DNA from: Wurfbainia villosa
Lineage: Eukaryota; Streptophyta; Magnoliopsida; Zingiberales; Zingiberaceae
Direction: 5' to 3'
Length of the DNA stretch: 64,000 nt
NCBI GenBank assembly: GCA_025175895.1
Contig: CM046000.1
Location: forward strand, 94,658,753-94,722,752
Shown: positions 21,385 through 32,744 of the stretch, piece after piece
How positions within the stretch are numbered: the stretch's first letter is position 1
How the letters are laid out: the number at the start of each line of letters is the position of its first letter
The notes under the pieces: generated by a model
The model's database searches: none
Told to the model about the DNA's origin: nothing
Seen by the model: the letters and a program-made list of their open reading frames with translations, nothing else
Translations under genes and position numbers: made by a program

Positions 21385-23590
21385 TGTTAGTAATATATGA
21401 GATATGTCCTAAGTCAATCGCCTTATGTTTGAACCATTTATATGATAAATGAAGATTCACTATTTGAGTATACATGTTTTCATGTATTTGATTGGATCTT
21501 AAACTCATTTACTGAATGTCCACGATACGATTCACAGCATGAGAGAATTTGTGATTGGATCATAACTAGTGAGTGTCTCTACATGTGTAATTGTGATGTA
21601 TCGGAATTATCCCTAGTCGATGAATTGATGGATTTGGACACCATTGATTCTGTCGAGACTAGTACGAGGTATACTCCTTGGTGTATCCAAGCAGCTGATT
21701 CTCACTGGCTGGAGACATTGTGATGTCCGGAGTTAATCGTGGATGCTAGTTATGGTAACTAGTTCATTGGAGTGACCAGCCGTAAGACTTCATATGGTTC
21801 TCTGCATATATAGATATGTCAATGAAGTTCTTACTGTAGCTTAAGTGCGATGTTCCTTTGACTTGCGGTATTCAAGTCATCTTGATCATGGAGACTTATG
21901 CTTTGACATCTTAAGCAAACATCTCTAAGGAGATGTGGACCCGGGATGATTGGGTATAAGTCGAAGTGATCGAAGGTTTTTGAATAGCCTATAAAGGATT
22001 CACCACTCCTTGCGAGGATATGTGTACCCATGGCCTCTCGTCGGATTGTTACTAAAGTCTTTGGCCAAAGCATTACATGTTTAGAGTAAAGTACTCTTCG
22101 ATACATGTGTAGTAACTAGAATCCGTAGGACGAGGAAATGATACTTGGGCTAGGTGTGACGTAGTCAGCCTAGTGGGGACTGACACTATAGACCATGTCT
22201 TGAACCAAGTGGGTATAAGATGAGTGAAGGGAATGGGACACGATTCATTCGAGCTGCTGAAGGGTTTCAGAAATAGTTCTGGATCAACTGTTGATCTTTT
22301 CGGTTAATTGGGGATCATGATGTACTACTAGGTGCCACTCATGATCGTTCTATAATTAATGGTTAATTATAGACGACCAACATAAACCGAGAACCTATTT
22401 GGTCACACGCACAACGAGTGTAATCCGAAGGATTTAATACGAGATTGAGAATGATATTCTCAGACCGAGAGAAACTAGGTTTGGTTGGACCAAACAAGAA
22501 GCGAGCATGAAATCGTTTCAGTCGCAATGGAAGCATGGATGGACCGTGTCTTATGAAGACATGATGGACGAACCAAAATGGTTTGGTTCTAATCCAACTG
22601 AGGAGAATAAACCAAAGGGTTTTGGTTTGTTTTAAACGAATGAACCAAAGTTGGTTCGGTTCGTTTTAACTTAAAATAAACCATCATGGTTTGGTTTATT
22701 TTAACTTAAATTAATAAAGCAGGTTAACGGGCCTTTGGTTATGATCCAATAACCATTAAGAGAATTTGTTCTCTATAAAATAGGGCTTAAGGGTTTTTGT
22801 TAAACCCTAATTGAGGCAACCCTAATAGTTTGGCCACCCACCCTCTCCCTCTAGTCGGCGCCAACCCTATTGCCGCCGCCCACCTCCTCCAACCGGCGAC
22901 CAACTGCTGCCGTCTTCTCCACTTGCCGACGTCGAGCTGCTGCCGGAGGAGCTCCGGTGATCATCCTTGGCTCCGGCGACAAGGTGAGCACATTGCTTTC
23001 CTTATTTGGCCGGCGCAAGGTCTCCACCAAAGTTGTCCAGTTTTTTGGACAGCTTGTTTCCCTCTTGTCGGAGCGTCATTTGGACGATGTTTGGAGCTCC
23101 GACAGTGCCTTCCTTACCGTAGATTCGATCTCCGGTAATCCTCATAGGTAGAGGATGAAGGATTCGTCAAACGGTTGACGAATACCTCTCCGGAGAAGCG
23201 AGTTTTTGAGGACTCGTTTTGGATCCGAATTTTGATTCAGATCGTGATCTTCTCTCGATCACGTCGTCTTTAACACGATGCTAGTAACCCGTATGAAGAC
23301 GAGGCTCGTGACTTAGTGAAGTCATCCCGAAGATACTCGGCGTGGATACGGATAGAGACGATTTTAGCGAGAATCGTTCCCGCTACACGTGATACGTCAG
23401 GTTTACATAGTTTAAGTTTCCTTTTATTGCAAAATTTGAATTTACGGTTATGTCTACACATGTTGTACTATGCATGCATGTGATGTGCGTGTTGTAATAA
23501 ATTATATTTATTATTTTATTCCTTCCACTGTGCACATGTTTACGAAACATGTTCGAACACACACTCGCCGCGGTGTCGGAAACGCAAACA
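21385..23590 (+). repeat. 5' LTR of the plus-strand copia element
   Basis: 2206 bp, starting TGTTAGTAAT and ending GCAAACA, close to the 3' copy 28308-30527. A likely TATA box (TATAAAATAG) is at 22774-22783. Just upstream, 22570-22710 holds a series of short inverted repeats built on AACCAAA...TTTGGTT, the clearest being AACCAAA-ATGG-TTTGGTT at 22571-22588. Downstream, a GC-rich part with CCGCCG and CCGGCG (22850-23150) gives chance open frames that I do not call genes. Confidence 0.86.
22774..22783 (+). promoter_or_regulatory. Likely TATA box of the copia LTR
   Basis: TATAAAATAG preceded by the cluster of AACCA/TGGTT inverted repeats. The equivalent site in the 3' LTR is near 29697 (TATAAAATAT). 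Confidence 0.55.
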
Positions 23591-23591
23591 G

Positions 23592-23603
23592 TGGTATCAG
23601 AGC
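23592..23603 (+). other. Primer-binding site of the plus-strand copia element
   Basis: TGGTATCAGAGC one base after the 5' LTR; initiator-Met tRNA type. Confidence 0.88.
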
Positions 23604-24875
23604 TCAGGTTGTGTTTCGACATAATCGTAAAATTGTTTTGCGATAGTCATAATGATATTTCTTGAAATTTTCTACTTTTGGAAAGTTAGAAGTATTTATG
23701 GAAATTTTTTAATTTTGGAAAGTCTAAAAGTATTTATGGAAATCTTTTACTTTTGAAAAGTTGGAAGTATTTATGGAAATTGATATTTTTCATAAATAAA
23801 ATATTTGATTAGATTTTGGAAATTTATTTCCTAATTTAATCATGATTTGATTTGGGAAATCAAATCTTAAAATATTTTATTTCCAAAAGTAGTTTTGATG
23901 ATTTAGGAAATTGGTTTCCTAAATTGACTTTCCTTAATCAACTATTTCCACAAATAAAATATGTGATTAGATTTGGAAATTTATTTCCTAATTTAATCAT
24001 GATTTGATTTGGAGAATCAAATCTTAAACATATTTTATTTCCATAAATAGTTATGACATATAAGGAAATTTTATACATGACATAATTGTATGCCATGTAA
24101 TTGCATTAGATGCATATCATTATGCCATGCGTGTCGTGACATGTAGATGTATGTCATGTATGCCATGTCATGTAGATAATAGTTATTTGCATGCAAAGAG
24201 GATGAGACATAAAAACCCTAACTCAATATTAAAGCCTACACCTTCCATTAATATGGTTAGAACCAGAGTTTCGTTTCTTGTTCGGGTTGTTGGACTCTCT
24301 CCAAGCCCGGCTCGAACCCGAACATGTTCAAACCATGGAATAGTTTAATACTAATATGGTAAGAGTCAGAGGTCAATCATTAGCTTTGGTTGTTGGACTC
24401 TCTCCAAGCCGGGCTAATTGGTTGAATGCACTCTAACCATATTAAAACTATTTCTCGATTAATGGGTTGGCTTTAACCTGGAGCATCGGCTTGTTGGACT
24501 CTCTCCAAGGTCGATGTAAAGGGAGGTGAAGTTGGGTGCTATGCATATGATGCATACTTGTTAATGTGTTAACAACCCGATGTATGTGTGAACATTCAAT
24601 TAGTTGATAACACATTGTGATAGTTACATATACGTGATATGCAATCGGTATATTTGATACCTACCATCGTAGTTATGAATGACTTGTTGGACTCTCTCCA
24701 AGGTTGTTCATATCTATGATGGATATCAGCCCATTCGGAGATGGACCTACGATCTCCCGAAGTGATTTTGGGGTTTTGAAATTCTAAAAATGAATGGGAT
24801 TTATAAATGTATAATGATGCATTTTAAATCATCTTTCTCATATATGCTCATTTTGTATTTCTAAGATTGATCATG
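23604..24875 (+). other. Long leader of the plus-strand copia element with direct repeats and hairpins
   Basis: About 1.27 kb with no coding. At 23796-23880 and 23952-24040 an AT-rich stretch is repeated; both copies include a hairpin (23844-23866 with a 10-bp stem, and 24001-24023 with a 9-bp stem). At 24287, 24389, 24491 and 24684 the 19-mer TTGTTGGACTCTCTCCAAG recurs, the first three exactly 102 bases apart. Leader structures in retroelements often serve packaging or translation; no role can be read from the sequence alone. Confidence 0.65.
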
Positions 24876-25480
24876 ATGTCTTTGAATTTGCGTTCCATTT
24901 TGGATTCGAATAAATTGACTGGGTCGAACTTCTTGGACTGACTTAGAAACTTGAGATTTGTTCTCAACGTTGAAAAGCTTGCAAATGTCCTCGAACGCCT
25001 CTTCCCGCCCGTCCTAGTGACAATGCAACTCTGGACCAATTTTTGGCTTATTAGAAACATATGACTGATTCTGAAATGGCGAGTTGCATCATGCTAGCCA
25101 CGATGATACCTGAGCTGCGGAAGCTGCATGAGCATATGGATGCTCATACAATAGTCTTTCATCTTTATGAGTTGGTTGATGAGCAAGTGAGATTCGAAAT
25201 GTTCAAAGTCTCCAAGCTCCTCTTCACCTCTGAAATGCAAGAAGGTTCATTTGTGGTACTGCTCAACATGCTGAAGACTGTGGAGTCTTCTGTGAAGCAT
25301 GAGCAGGGGATGGTGTTGTAAGTTGATTTCTCGAAGAAAGGTTCTAAGAGAAAGTCAAAGGAATAGCAGAAGGGGAAGAAAAAGGCTAAAAAGGCAGAAC
25401 CAGCTCAAAAGAACACTTGCCATCGTTATGGCAAGGAGGGCCATTGGCGAAGAAATTGCAAGTTTTATCTTGAGTTCGTG
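24876..25480 (+). pseudogene. gag: gag of the plus-strand copia element, broken
   Basis: Starts at ATG 24876 with LRSILDSNKLTGSNFLDWLRNLR, the usual opening of a small (non-Sirevirus) copia Gag. One base appears to be missing near 24994, so the frame shifts; an in-frame TAG just before 25061 then breaks the second frame, where relatives have Gln. From 25061 the Gag core continues. The CCHC knuckle near 25430 has lost its second Cys (CHRYGKEGHWRRNC). It would have been the particle protein; it is not translatable now. Confidence 0.75.
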
Positions 25481-26920
25481 AAGAAGAATAAGGCATCGGA
25501 TGCCCCATCTTCTTCAGATATCTTCGTTATTGATTGTCATTCTATTTCCTTAGACACTTGGGTATTGGATACTGGGTGTGGCTCACATATATGTAATGAC
25601 ATACATGGACTAAGGAATAGAAAAAGACTCGTCAAGGGAGAGTCAAATTTACGTGTTGGGAATGGAGCAAAGGTTGCTGCACTCGCCATCGGAATGTATT
25701 TGTTGAAACTCCCTACAGGACTTGTCTTAGAACTGGACAATTGCTTTTATGTTCCTTTGTTGATAAAAAACATCATTTTTATTTTTTGTTTAAATAGAAA
25801 TGGGTACCATTTGACTTTTAGTAACAATTGTTGTTACATAATTTTGAATGGAGTTCTTTATGGCACTGGAACTTTAAGCAATGGTATTTATACGTTGGAT
25901 GTATCCAGTGACGTTTTCAATATCGAAGTGAGCAACAAGAGTGCTCGAAAGGATAATCAATTAGACTTCTACATGTGGCATTGTCATCTTGGCCATGTAA
26001 GAAAGAAACGCATGTCCGAATTACACCGATGTGGAATTCTGGAATCGTTTGAATTGGATTCATACGATACATGCAAATCATGCTTAAAAGGCAAGATGAC
26101 TAAGTTACCTTTTACAGGAAAAGGTGAACAAGTGGGAGAGTTACTAGGTCTAATACATACTGAGGTATGTGGACCTATGTCAACTCAAGCTTTAAGAGGC
26201 TATAACTACTTCATTACCTTCACCGATGATCACTCACGGTTTGGGTATGTGTTCTTGATGAAACACAAGTCTGATGCATTTGAAAGGTTCAAAGAATTCA
26301 GAAATGAAGTAGAGAAACAACATGACAAGAGTATTAAAATACTTTGATCGGATCGAGGTGGTGAATACTTAAGTCAAGAGTTTCTTGATTATCTAAGAGA
26401 CAATGGTATATTGTCTCAATGGACTCCGCCATATACACCACAGCATAATGGTGTATCTGAGAGGCGTAACCGGACCTTGTTGGACATGGTCAGGTCAATG
26501 ATGAATCATGCGACTCTTCCCAAGTCCTTTTGGGGCTATGCACTTCAGACAGCTGTTTACTTGTTAAACAGAATGCCAACCAAGGTAGTCTCCACTACTC
26601 CATATGAGATATGGAATAGTAAGAAACCTCATGTATCTTACTTGAAGATATGGGGTTGTCCTGCTTATGTGAAGTGAACTGTATCAGACAAATTGGATGC
26701 TAAGTCTGATAAATGTCTATTTATTAGATACCCTAAGGAAACAAGGGGTTACCAATTCTATCATCCTGTGGAATAAAAGGTGTTTGTTTCAAGGCATGCT
26801 GTGTTTCTAGAGAAAGAGTTTCTCTTGCAAGAAAACAGTGGGAGTGTCGTCGAGCTTGAGGAGGCTCGAGAGACTCAAATAGACATTGATGAGATACCTG
26901 GTGAAGCACAAAAGCCGATA
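25478..26920 (+). pseudogene. pol: Protease-integrase of the plus-strand copia element
   Basis: Protease active site DTG in WVLDTGCGSHIC near 25560. Integrase zinc region: WHCHLGH near 25975, then CKSCLKGKM near 26075. Of the catalytic triad the first Asp is replaced by Glu (HTEVCGPM near 26160); the second (SDRGGEY near 26350) and the Glu (GVSERRNR near 26455) are present. Stops at 26345 (TGA just before SDRGG), after VK at 26675 and near 26775 sit where relatives have Arg, Arg or Lys, and Gln. C-to-T change explains at least the Arg and Gln cases. Confidence 0.78.
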
Positions 26921-28293
26921 AATCATAGTGATGAGCAATCGGTTGGACCTATTGTAACACCACATCTTCGTAGATCTGGTAGAACATGCAACATTCCTGA
27001 GAGATATGGATTTCTAGTAAGTGAATCGAACGACGTGTTATTCATTGATGATGAGGAGCCTACTAGTTATGAAGAAGTGCTGACAAGTTCAGAAAGGGAT
27101 AAGTGGCTTGATGCCATGAAGTCGAAAATGAATTTCATGTATGAAAACCAAGTTTGGAACTTTGGACCCACCTGAAGGCATCAAGCCTGAGGGTTTCACA
27201 TCGGTTGATAAAACCAAGGTATGCAAATTGCGACCGTCCATATATGGATTGAAGCAAGTATCCAGGAGCTAGAATATCCGTTTTGATGAGACAATCAAAA
27301 AGTTTGATTTCTCACAAAATCCAGATGAACCTTGTGTGTACAAGAAGGTTAGTGGGAGTGCAGTCGTGTTCCTAGTATTGTATGTTGATGACATATTACT
27401 TATAGGAGACGATGTTTCAGTCTTACAGTCAGTTAAGATTTGGTTATCCAAGACATTCTCCATGAAAGACCTGGGAGAAGCAACCTACATCCTCGGGATT
27501 AAGATCTATAGAGATAGATCGAAATGATTGTTTGGTCTTTCACAGTCTACATATATAGACCGAGTGCTAAAGAGGTTTAGCATGTCGGAATCCAAGAAAG
27601 GTTTTCTACCCATCAAGCATGGGGTACACCTTTCGAAGTCTATGTGTCCGCGCACAGAAGACGAGAGGATTTGCATGAGTAAGATTCCCTATGCATCCGC
27701 AATAGGATCTATCATGTATGCTATGTTATGTACGAGGGCCGATGTATCCTATGCTCTGAGTGTCACGAGTAGATACCAGTCTGATCCAGGAATGGATCAT
27801 TGGGTGACTGTTAAGACAATCGTTAAGTACTTAAGAAGAACTAAGGATGTGTTCATAATATATGGAGAAGGAGACATGGTGATATGCAGGTTTACGGATG
27901 CCAGCTTTCAGACAGACAAAGATGATTCCAGGTCTCAGTCTGGATACGTGTTCACCTTGAATGGGGGCACAGTGAGTTGGAAAAGTTCCAAATAAGACAC
28001 TGTAGCAGATTCTACCACTAAGGCAGAATACATTATAGCTTTGGAAGCAGCAAAGGAAGCGGTTTGGATCAAGAAGTTCATCTCTGAATTTGATGTGGTC
28101 TCATCAATGATCCAAACATGTGCTTCGCCGCTATCATTTGATCAGAGAGATCATTAGTAGGAAGGAAATACAAATCGAGAAAATCCCCACTAAAAGGAAC
28201 TTAGCGAATCCTTTGACTATGACATTACCTCAAAGTAAGTTTGAGGGTCATGTTAGAGCCTATGGTGTTGGATACCATAGCGATTGGCATTAG
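26921..28293 (+). pseudogene. pol: RT-RNase H of the plus-strand copia element, with deletions
   Basis: The linker to RT is open to 27175 (QVWNFGP). Near 27180 the sequence jumps from a PPEGIKP-like segment directly to EGFTSVDKTK, so an N-terminal part of RT including the FLNG motif is missing. The SIYGLKQ segment near 27240 remains, with stops around it. The catalytic YVDD is intact near 27380, RT continues to about 27990, and a stop follows WKSSK. RNase H has a second small deletion near 28115, and the frame ends at the TAG at 28291-28293 just before the PPT. Confidence 0.78.
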
Positions 28294-28295
28294 GC

Positions 28296-28307
28296 CAAGT
28301 GGGAGTT
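28296..28307 (+). other. Polypurine tract of the plus-strand copia element
   Basis: AAGTGGGAGT then TT, followed directly by the 3' LTR start TGTTAG. Three bases separate it from the pol stop. Confidence 0.78.
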
Positions 28308-30527
28308 TGTTAGTAATATATGAGAGATGTCCTAAGGCAATCGCCTTATGTTTGAACCATTTATATGATAAATGAAGATTCATTATTTGAGTATACATGT
28401 TTTCATGTATTTGATTGGATCTTAAACTCATTTACTGAATGTCCACGATACGATTCACAGCATGAGAGAATTTGTGATTGGATCACAACTAGTAAGTGTC
28501 TCTACATGTGTAATTGTGATGTATCAGAATTATCCCTAGTCGATGAATTGATGGATTTGGACACCATTGATTCTGTGGAGACTAGCACGTGGTATACTCC
28601 TTGGTGTATCCAAGCAACTGATTCTCACTGGCTGGAGACATTGTAATGTCCGGAGTTAATCGTGGATGCTAGTTATGGTAACTAGTTCATTGGAGTGACC
28701 AGCCGTAAGACTTCATATGGTTCTCGGCATATATAGATATGTCAATGAAGTTCTTACTGTAGCTTAAGTGCGATGTTCCTTTGACTTGCGGTATTCAAGT
28801 TATCTTGATCATGAAGACTTATGCTTTGACATCTTAAGCAAGCATCTCTGAGGAGATGTGGACCCGGGATGATTGGGTATAAGTCAAAGTGATCGAAGGT
28901 GTTTGAATAGCCTATAAAAAATTCACCACTCCTTGCGAGGAGATGTATACACATGGCCTCTCGTCGGATTGTTACTAAAGTCTTTGGCCAAAGAATTACA
29001 TGTTTAGAGTAAGGTACTCTTCGATACATGTGCAGTAATTAAAATCTGTAGGACGAGGAAATGATACTTGGGGTAGGTGTGACGTAGTCAGCCTAGTGGG
29101 GACTGACACTATAAACCATGTCCTGAACCAAGTGGATATAAGATGAGTGAAGGGAATGAGGCACGATTCATTCGAGCTGCTGAAGGATTTCAGAAATAGT
29201 TCTGGATCAACCGTTGATCTTTTCAGTTAATTGGTGATCATGATGTACTACTAGGTGCCACTCATGATCATTCTATAATTAATGGTTAATTATAGACGGC
29301 CAACATAAACCGAGAACCTATTTGGTCACACGCACAACGAGCGTAATCCGAAGGATTTAAAACGAGCTTGAGAATGAGATTCTCAGACCGAGAGAAACTA
29401 GGTTTGGTTGGACCAAACAAGAAGCGAGCATGAAATTGTTTCGGTCGCAATGGAAGCGTGGATGGGCCGTGTCTTATGAAGACATGGTGGACGAACCAAA
29501 ATGGTTTGGTTCTAATCCAACGGAGGAGAATAAACCAAAGGGGTTTGGTTTGTTTTAAACGAATGAACCAAAGTTGGTTCGGTTCGTTTTAACTTAAAAT
29601 AAACCATCATGGTTTGGTTTATTTTAACTTAAATTAATGGAGTGAGTTAACGGGCCTTTGGTTATGATCCAATAACCATTAAGAGAATTTGTTCTCTATA
29701 AAATATGGCTTAAGGGTTTTTGTTAAACCCTAATTGAGGCAACCCTAATAGTTTGGCCGCCCACCCTCTCCCTCTAGTCGGCGCCAACCCTATTGCCGCC
29801 GGCCACCTCCTCCAACCGGCGACCAACTGCTGCTGTCTTCTCCACTTGCCGGCGTCGAGCTGCTGCCGGAGGAGCTCTGGTGATCATCCTTGGCTCCGGC
29901 GACAAGGTGAGCACATTGCTTTCCTTATTTGGCCGGCGCAAGGTCTCCACCAAAGCTGTCCAGTTTTCTGGACAGCTTGTTTCCCTCTTGTCGGAGCATC
30001 GTCTGGACGACGTTTGGAGCTCCGACAGAGCCTTCCTTACCGGGGATTCGATCTCCGGTAATCCTCATAGGTGGAGGACGAAGGATTTGTCAAACGGTTG
30101 ACGAATACCTCTCCGGAGAAGCGAGTTTTTGAGGACTCGTTTTGGATCCAAATTTTGATTCGGATCATGATCTTCTCTCGATCATGTCGTCTTCAACACG
30201 AGGCTAGTAACCCGTATGAAGACGAGTCTCATGACTTAGTGAAGTCATCCCGAAGATACTCGGCGTGGATACGGATAGAGACAATTCTAGCGAGAATCGT
30301 TCCGGTCGATGCCTTTCCCGCTACACGTGATACGTCAAGTATACATAGTTTAAGTTTCCTTTTATTGTAAAATTTGAATTTACGGTTATGTCTACACATG
30401 TTGTACTATGCATGCATGTGATGTGTGTGTTGTAATAAATTAGATTTATTATTTTATTCCTTCCACTGTGCACATGTTTATGAAATATGTTCGAACACAC
30501 ACTCGTCGCGGTGTCGGAAACCCAACA
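28308..30527 (+). repeat. 3' LTR of the plus-strand copia element
   Basis: 2220 bp, close to 21385-23590 with scattered substitutions and a few small indels (for example 16 extra bases near 30303). It ends CCCAACA, then ATAGG of the interrupted LTR. Confidence 0.86.
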
Positions 30528-31410
30528 ATAGGGACCATGAGGAGGAGTTGGATCTTGGCCACCCAATGGATCTAGCCCACATAAAGTCCGATCCATTAAT
30601 GATAATTCATTCCACTAGAGGATTATCATTGATCTACCTCACCAACCCCCATAAATAAATATGGGCTCCATATATTAATTGTACAAATATCTCCCCGTGT
30701 TTAAGATCTCGAATGTCCATCAATTAATTAATTTACTGACGATTAATTAATCAACATCTAACTCCATGAGTAGTACCACTCAACCTTATCATCATGTCGG
30801 ACCAAGTCCACCTGCAGGGTTTACATGATGATCCTTATGAGCTCCTTAAGGGGACATCATCATCCTAATATATAGGACACGATTTCCTTCTATAATCAAT
30901 GGCACACCATGTAAATAATATCATTCTCCAACTTACCGAGCCTATCGATTTAATCTATAAATCTAGCCCATTGGTAAATCAAAGAAAAAAATACTAAGTA
31001 CATGTGTTCGTTATTATATCGGGATTAAGAGCATGTACACCATAATATCCGAGGTCCGATTCAATTATGTAGTCAGCAATAAATTGAATCACCTCTAAGT
31101 CGGTCTTGCTTAATACGCACAAAGTGTACTAGTGTAATTCTATGGTCATGACAAACCAATACCAAATTACACTACAACCATACCAATGGTTTGTCCAAAA
31201 CCATCTCGGTTGTGAGCCTCTACTTATACTCTACATGGAACTGATAACATGATCTTCCGTGTGACACCACACACCATGTTATCTACAAAGTAATGTATCA
31301 CACAATATGCATAACCATAAATATACAAACAATGATCATGTGATTCTTATTTCAAAAATAAAGATGTTCATACAAAAGATAAACTTTTCAGTATACATCC
31401 CAACAGAATA

Positions 31411-32642
31411 GCCTTTCTTGTACGATGGACTTCGTTCATCTTAATCATCTATACAAATTGTTAACACAACAGAATAATAAAACTAAAGACAATTAAGAGC
31501 TAAAACAAAGTAAAGATGAAAGCAATGCTAACACAATTATGTAACGTAGTTCACGACCCTTGCTGCTAATCCACAGATGATTCGTATGGCGAATCACTCC
31601 CTCAAACCAATCACTAAACTTCTCCTTTGCTCAATCAAGGTGGAGAAGAAACCTTCTTACAAAATCCTCTCTCTTACAATATGATTTAGATGAGAACAAG
31701 GAAGAGGAGGTTTGGGACGTTTAGGGCACTTGGGGAGCACTTAGGAATGAAGCATTAGCATCCCAAAGGCCCTCACCCCTTCTCTTTATAGAGAGAAGAG
31801 ATTTCTTCTTGTTGGGCATGCAGGATCTGTGCATGCCATCAATGATTGTCGCTCCAATGACTTCGACCATGTCAAATCACGACTTGCACAACGATAGCGC
31901 GGTTGATCAGCGATATTAGTATCCATCGTTGTTCGTGCATAGTCGATCGATCACGGCCACGGAGGTTTTGTGCCTGTGACCATCTTCAGCAGTCGACTGC
32001 CATTCCTTAGCAGACGACTGATGGTGCATCAGTCGACTGCTAGGCCAGAAACCCACCAGTCAAACACTAGTCTAGTGCCATCGACATAGAGAAGTCGACT
32101 GCTATCTATAGCAGTCGACTAATGTCGGGTAAAACCTCAAACAAATACTTGTTTAAGCATTCGACGATCGAGTAAACTTCAAACCTAAGTTTGAGCATCC
32201 GACACTTGACTTAGACATTCGGCCAAGTTCACCTATGAGCTACCGTTACAAGCGCTCAATCTCTCATCTCCCTTGGAGTCCCTCACCGAAGCTCTCTTCG
32301 TCCGGCCACATCCCTCGGATGCACTAAGCGCACGACTTCCGCAATGTCATCCTTCGCATCTTGTTTTGAAGTCTACTTCCTTTGGCTTGACTCCAATGCT
32401 CCTCCTCTGGCGGTCCCTCGGATGCACCAAGCGCACGACTTCCGCAATGCCATCCTTCACCGACTCAAGGACTTGAGCCATGAGATGGTGAACCCACCAA
32501 TGCTATCATCAAGTTAACTCATGTATGATTTACTAAGTCCTACACAACTTAAACACACATATCAAATAAACATAAACATCCTAACTTAAACCTTTGCCAC
32601 ACACATCAAAATCAAACCATACTTGGATTGATTGCCCTAACA
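31411..32642 (-). repeat. Main part of the 5' LTR, second gag-only element
   Basis: Continues 20464-20503 after the solo LTR. It has the conserved block GTAACGTAGTTC near 31542 and TATA (minus) at 31784-31790. From about 31810 to 31960, where the partner LTR has several CAGTCGACTG copies, it has unrelated-looking sequence with GATCGATC; exact palindromes resume at 31990-31999 and 32030-32039. It ends CCCTAACA at 32642. Confidence 0.82.
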
Positions 32643-32744
32643 TACCGCTGGGGTTCCAAACCCTAGGTCGATATCAAGGTAGCAACCACTAGGGAGTGAG
32701 TGTTGATGTCAACCTCGAAAATTGAAGCATTGTATTCTGCTTGA
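32643..32744. other. Sequence between two element ends
   Basis: About 100 bases between the LTR end at 32642 and the gypsy LTR. Its last 22 bases contain GAAGCATTGTATTCTGC, which matches units of the minisatellite at 57999-58490. No gene. Confidence 0.45.

Larger units (their letters stand above)
21385..30527 (+). mobile_element. Plus-strand Ty1/copia retrotransposon with 2.2-kb LTRs
   Basis: 5' LTR 21385-23590, PBS 23592-23603, leader with repeats, gag, protease, integrase, RT, RNase H, PPT 28296-28307, 3' LTR 28308-30527. It is flanked by ATAGA (21380-21384) and ATAGG (30528-30532), which I read as a 5-bp duplication with one substitution, since the uninterrupted LTRs of this family read CAATAGGGACC here. 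Gag-pol carries many stops, a frameshift and at least two internal deletions. The lineage is copia but clearly not Sirevirus (protease context WVLDTGCGSHIC); I cannot name it more precisely. Confidence 0.87.
20504..31405 (-). mobile_element. Solo LTR (1.8-kb family) carrying a later copia insertion
   Basis: The two halves, 20504-21384 and 30528-31405, together match one LTR of the element at 49158-57457 (low end TGAGGTTGAAACC here, TGAAGGTGGAAAC there; high end ATCCCAACA in both). The GAATA duplication lies directly outside both ends and there is no PBS, PPT or internal domain, so this is a solo LTR. It is split by the plus-strand copia element 21385-30527. It has one CCGTCGGATCTAG repeat (about 21340), where both LTRs of the related element have four. 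Confidence 0.82.
16719..32642 (-). mobile_element. Second gag-only Sirevirus derivative, twice interrupted
   Basis: Minus-strand element with a partial 3' LTR (16719-17672; its low end is displaced by the Sirevirus insertion), PPT, long non-coding tail, decayed gag, PBS and a 5' LTR in two pieces (20464-20503 and 31411-32642) around a solo-LTR insertion. The internal domain is 2.8 kb and has no pol. The base after the 5' LTR is 32643 (TACCG); the matching target copy would lie off the left edge. It is the oldest layer of the left half of the window. Confidence 0.83.

Noticed and set aside
22830..23151. Open frames of about 100 codons in both copies of the 2.2-kb LTR
   Set aside because: Two overlapping frames are open at once in GC-rich LTR sequence and neither shows a domain.
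23844..24023. Hairpins considered as a transcription terminator or CRISPR-like repeat
   Set aside because: Only two copies, inside a retroelement leader of a plant genome; no array and no associated genes.
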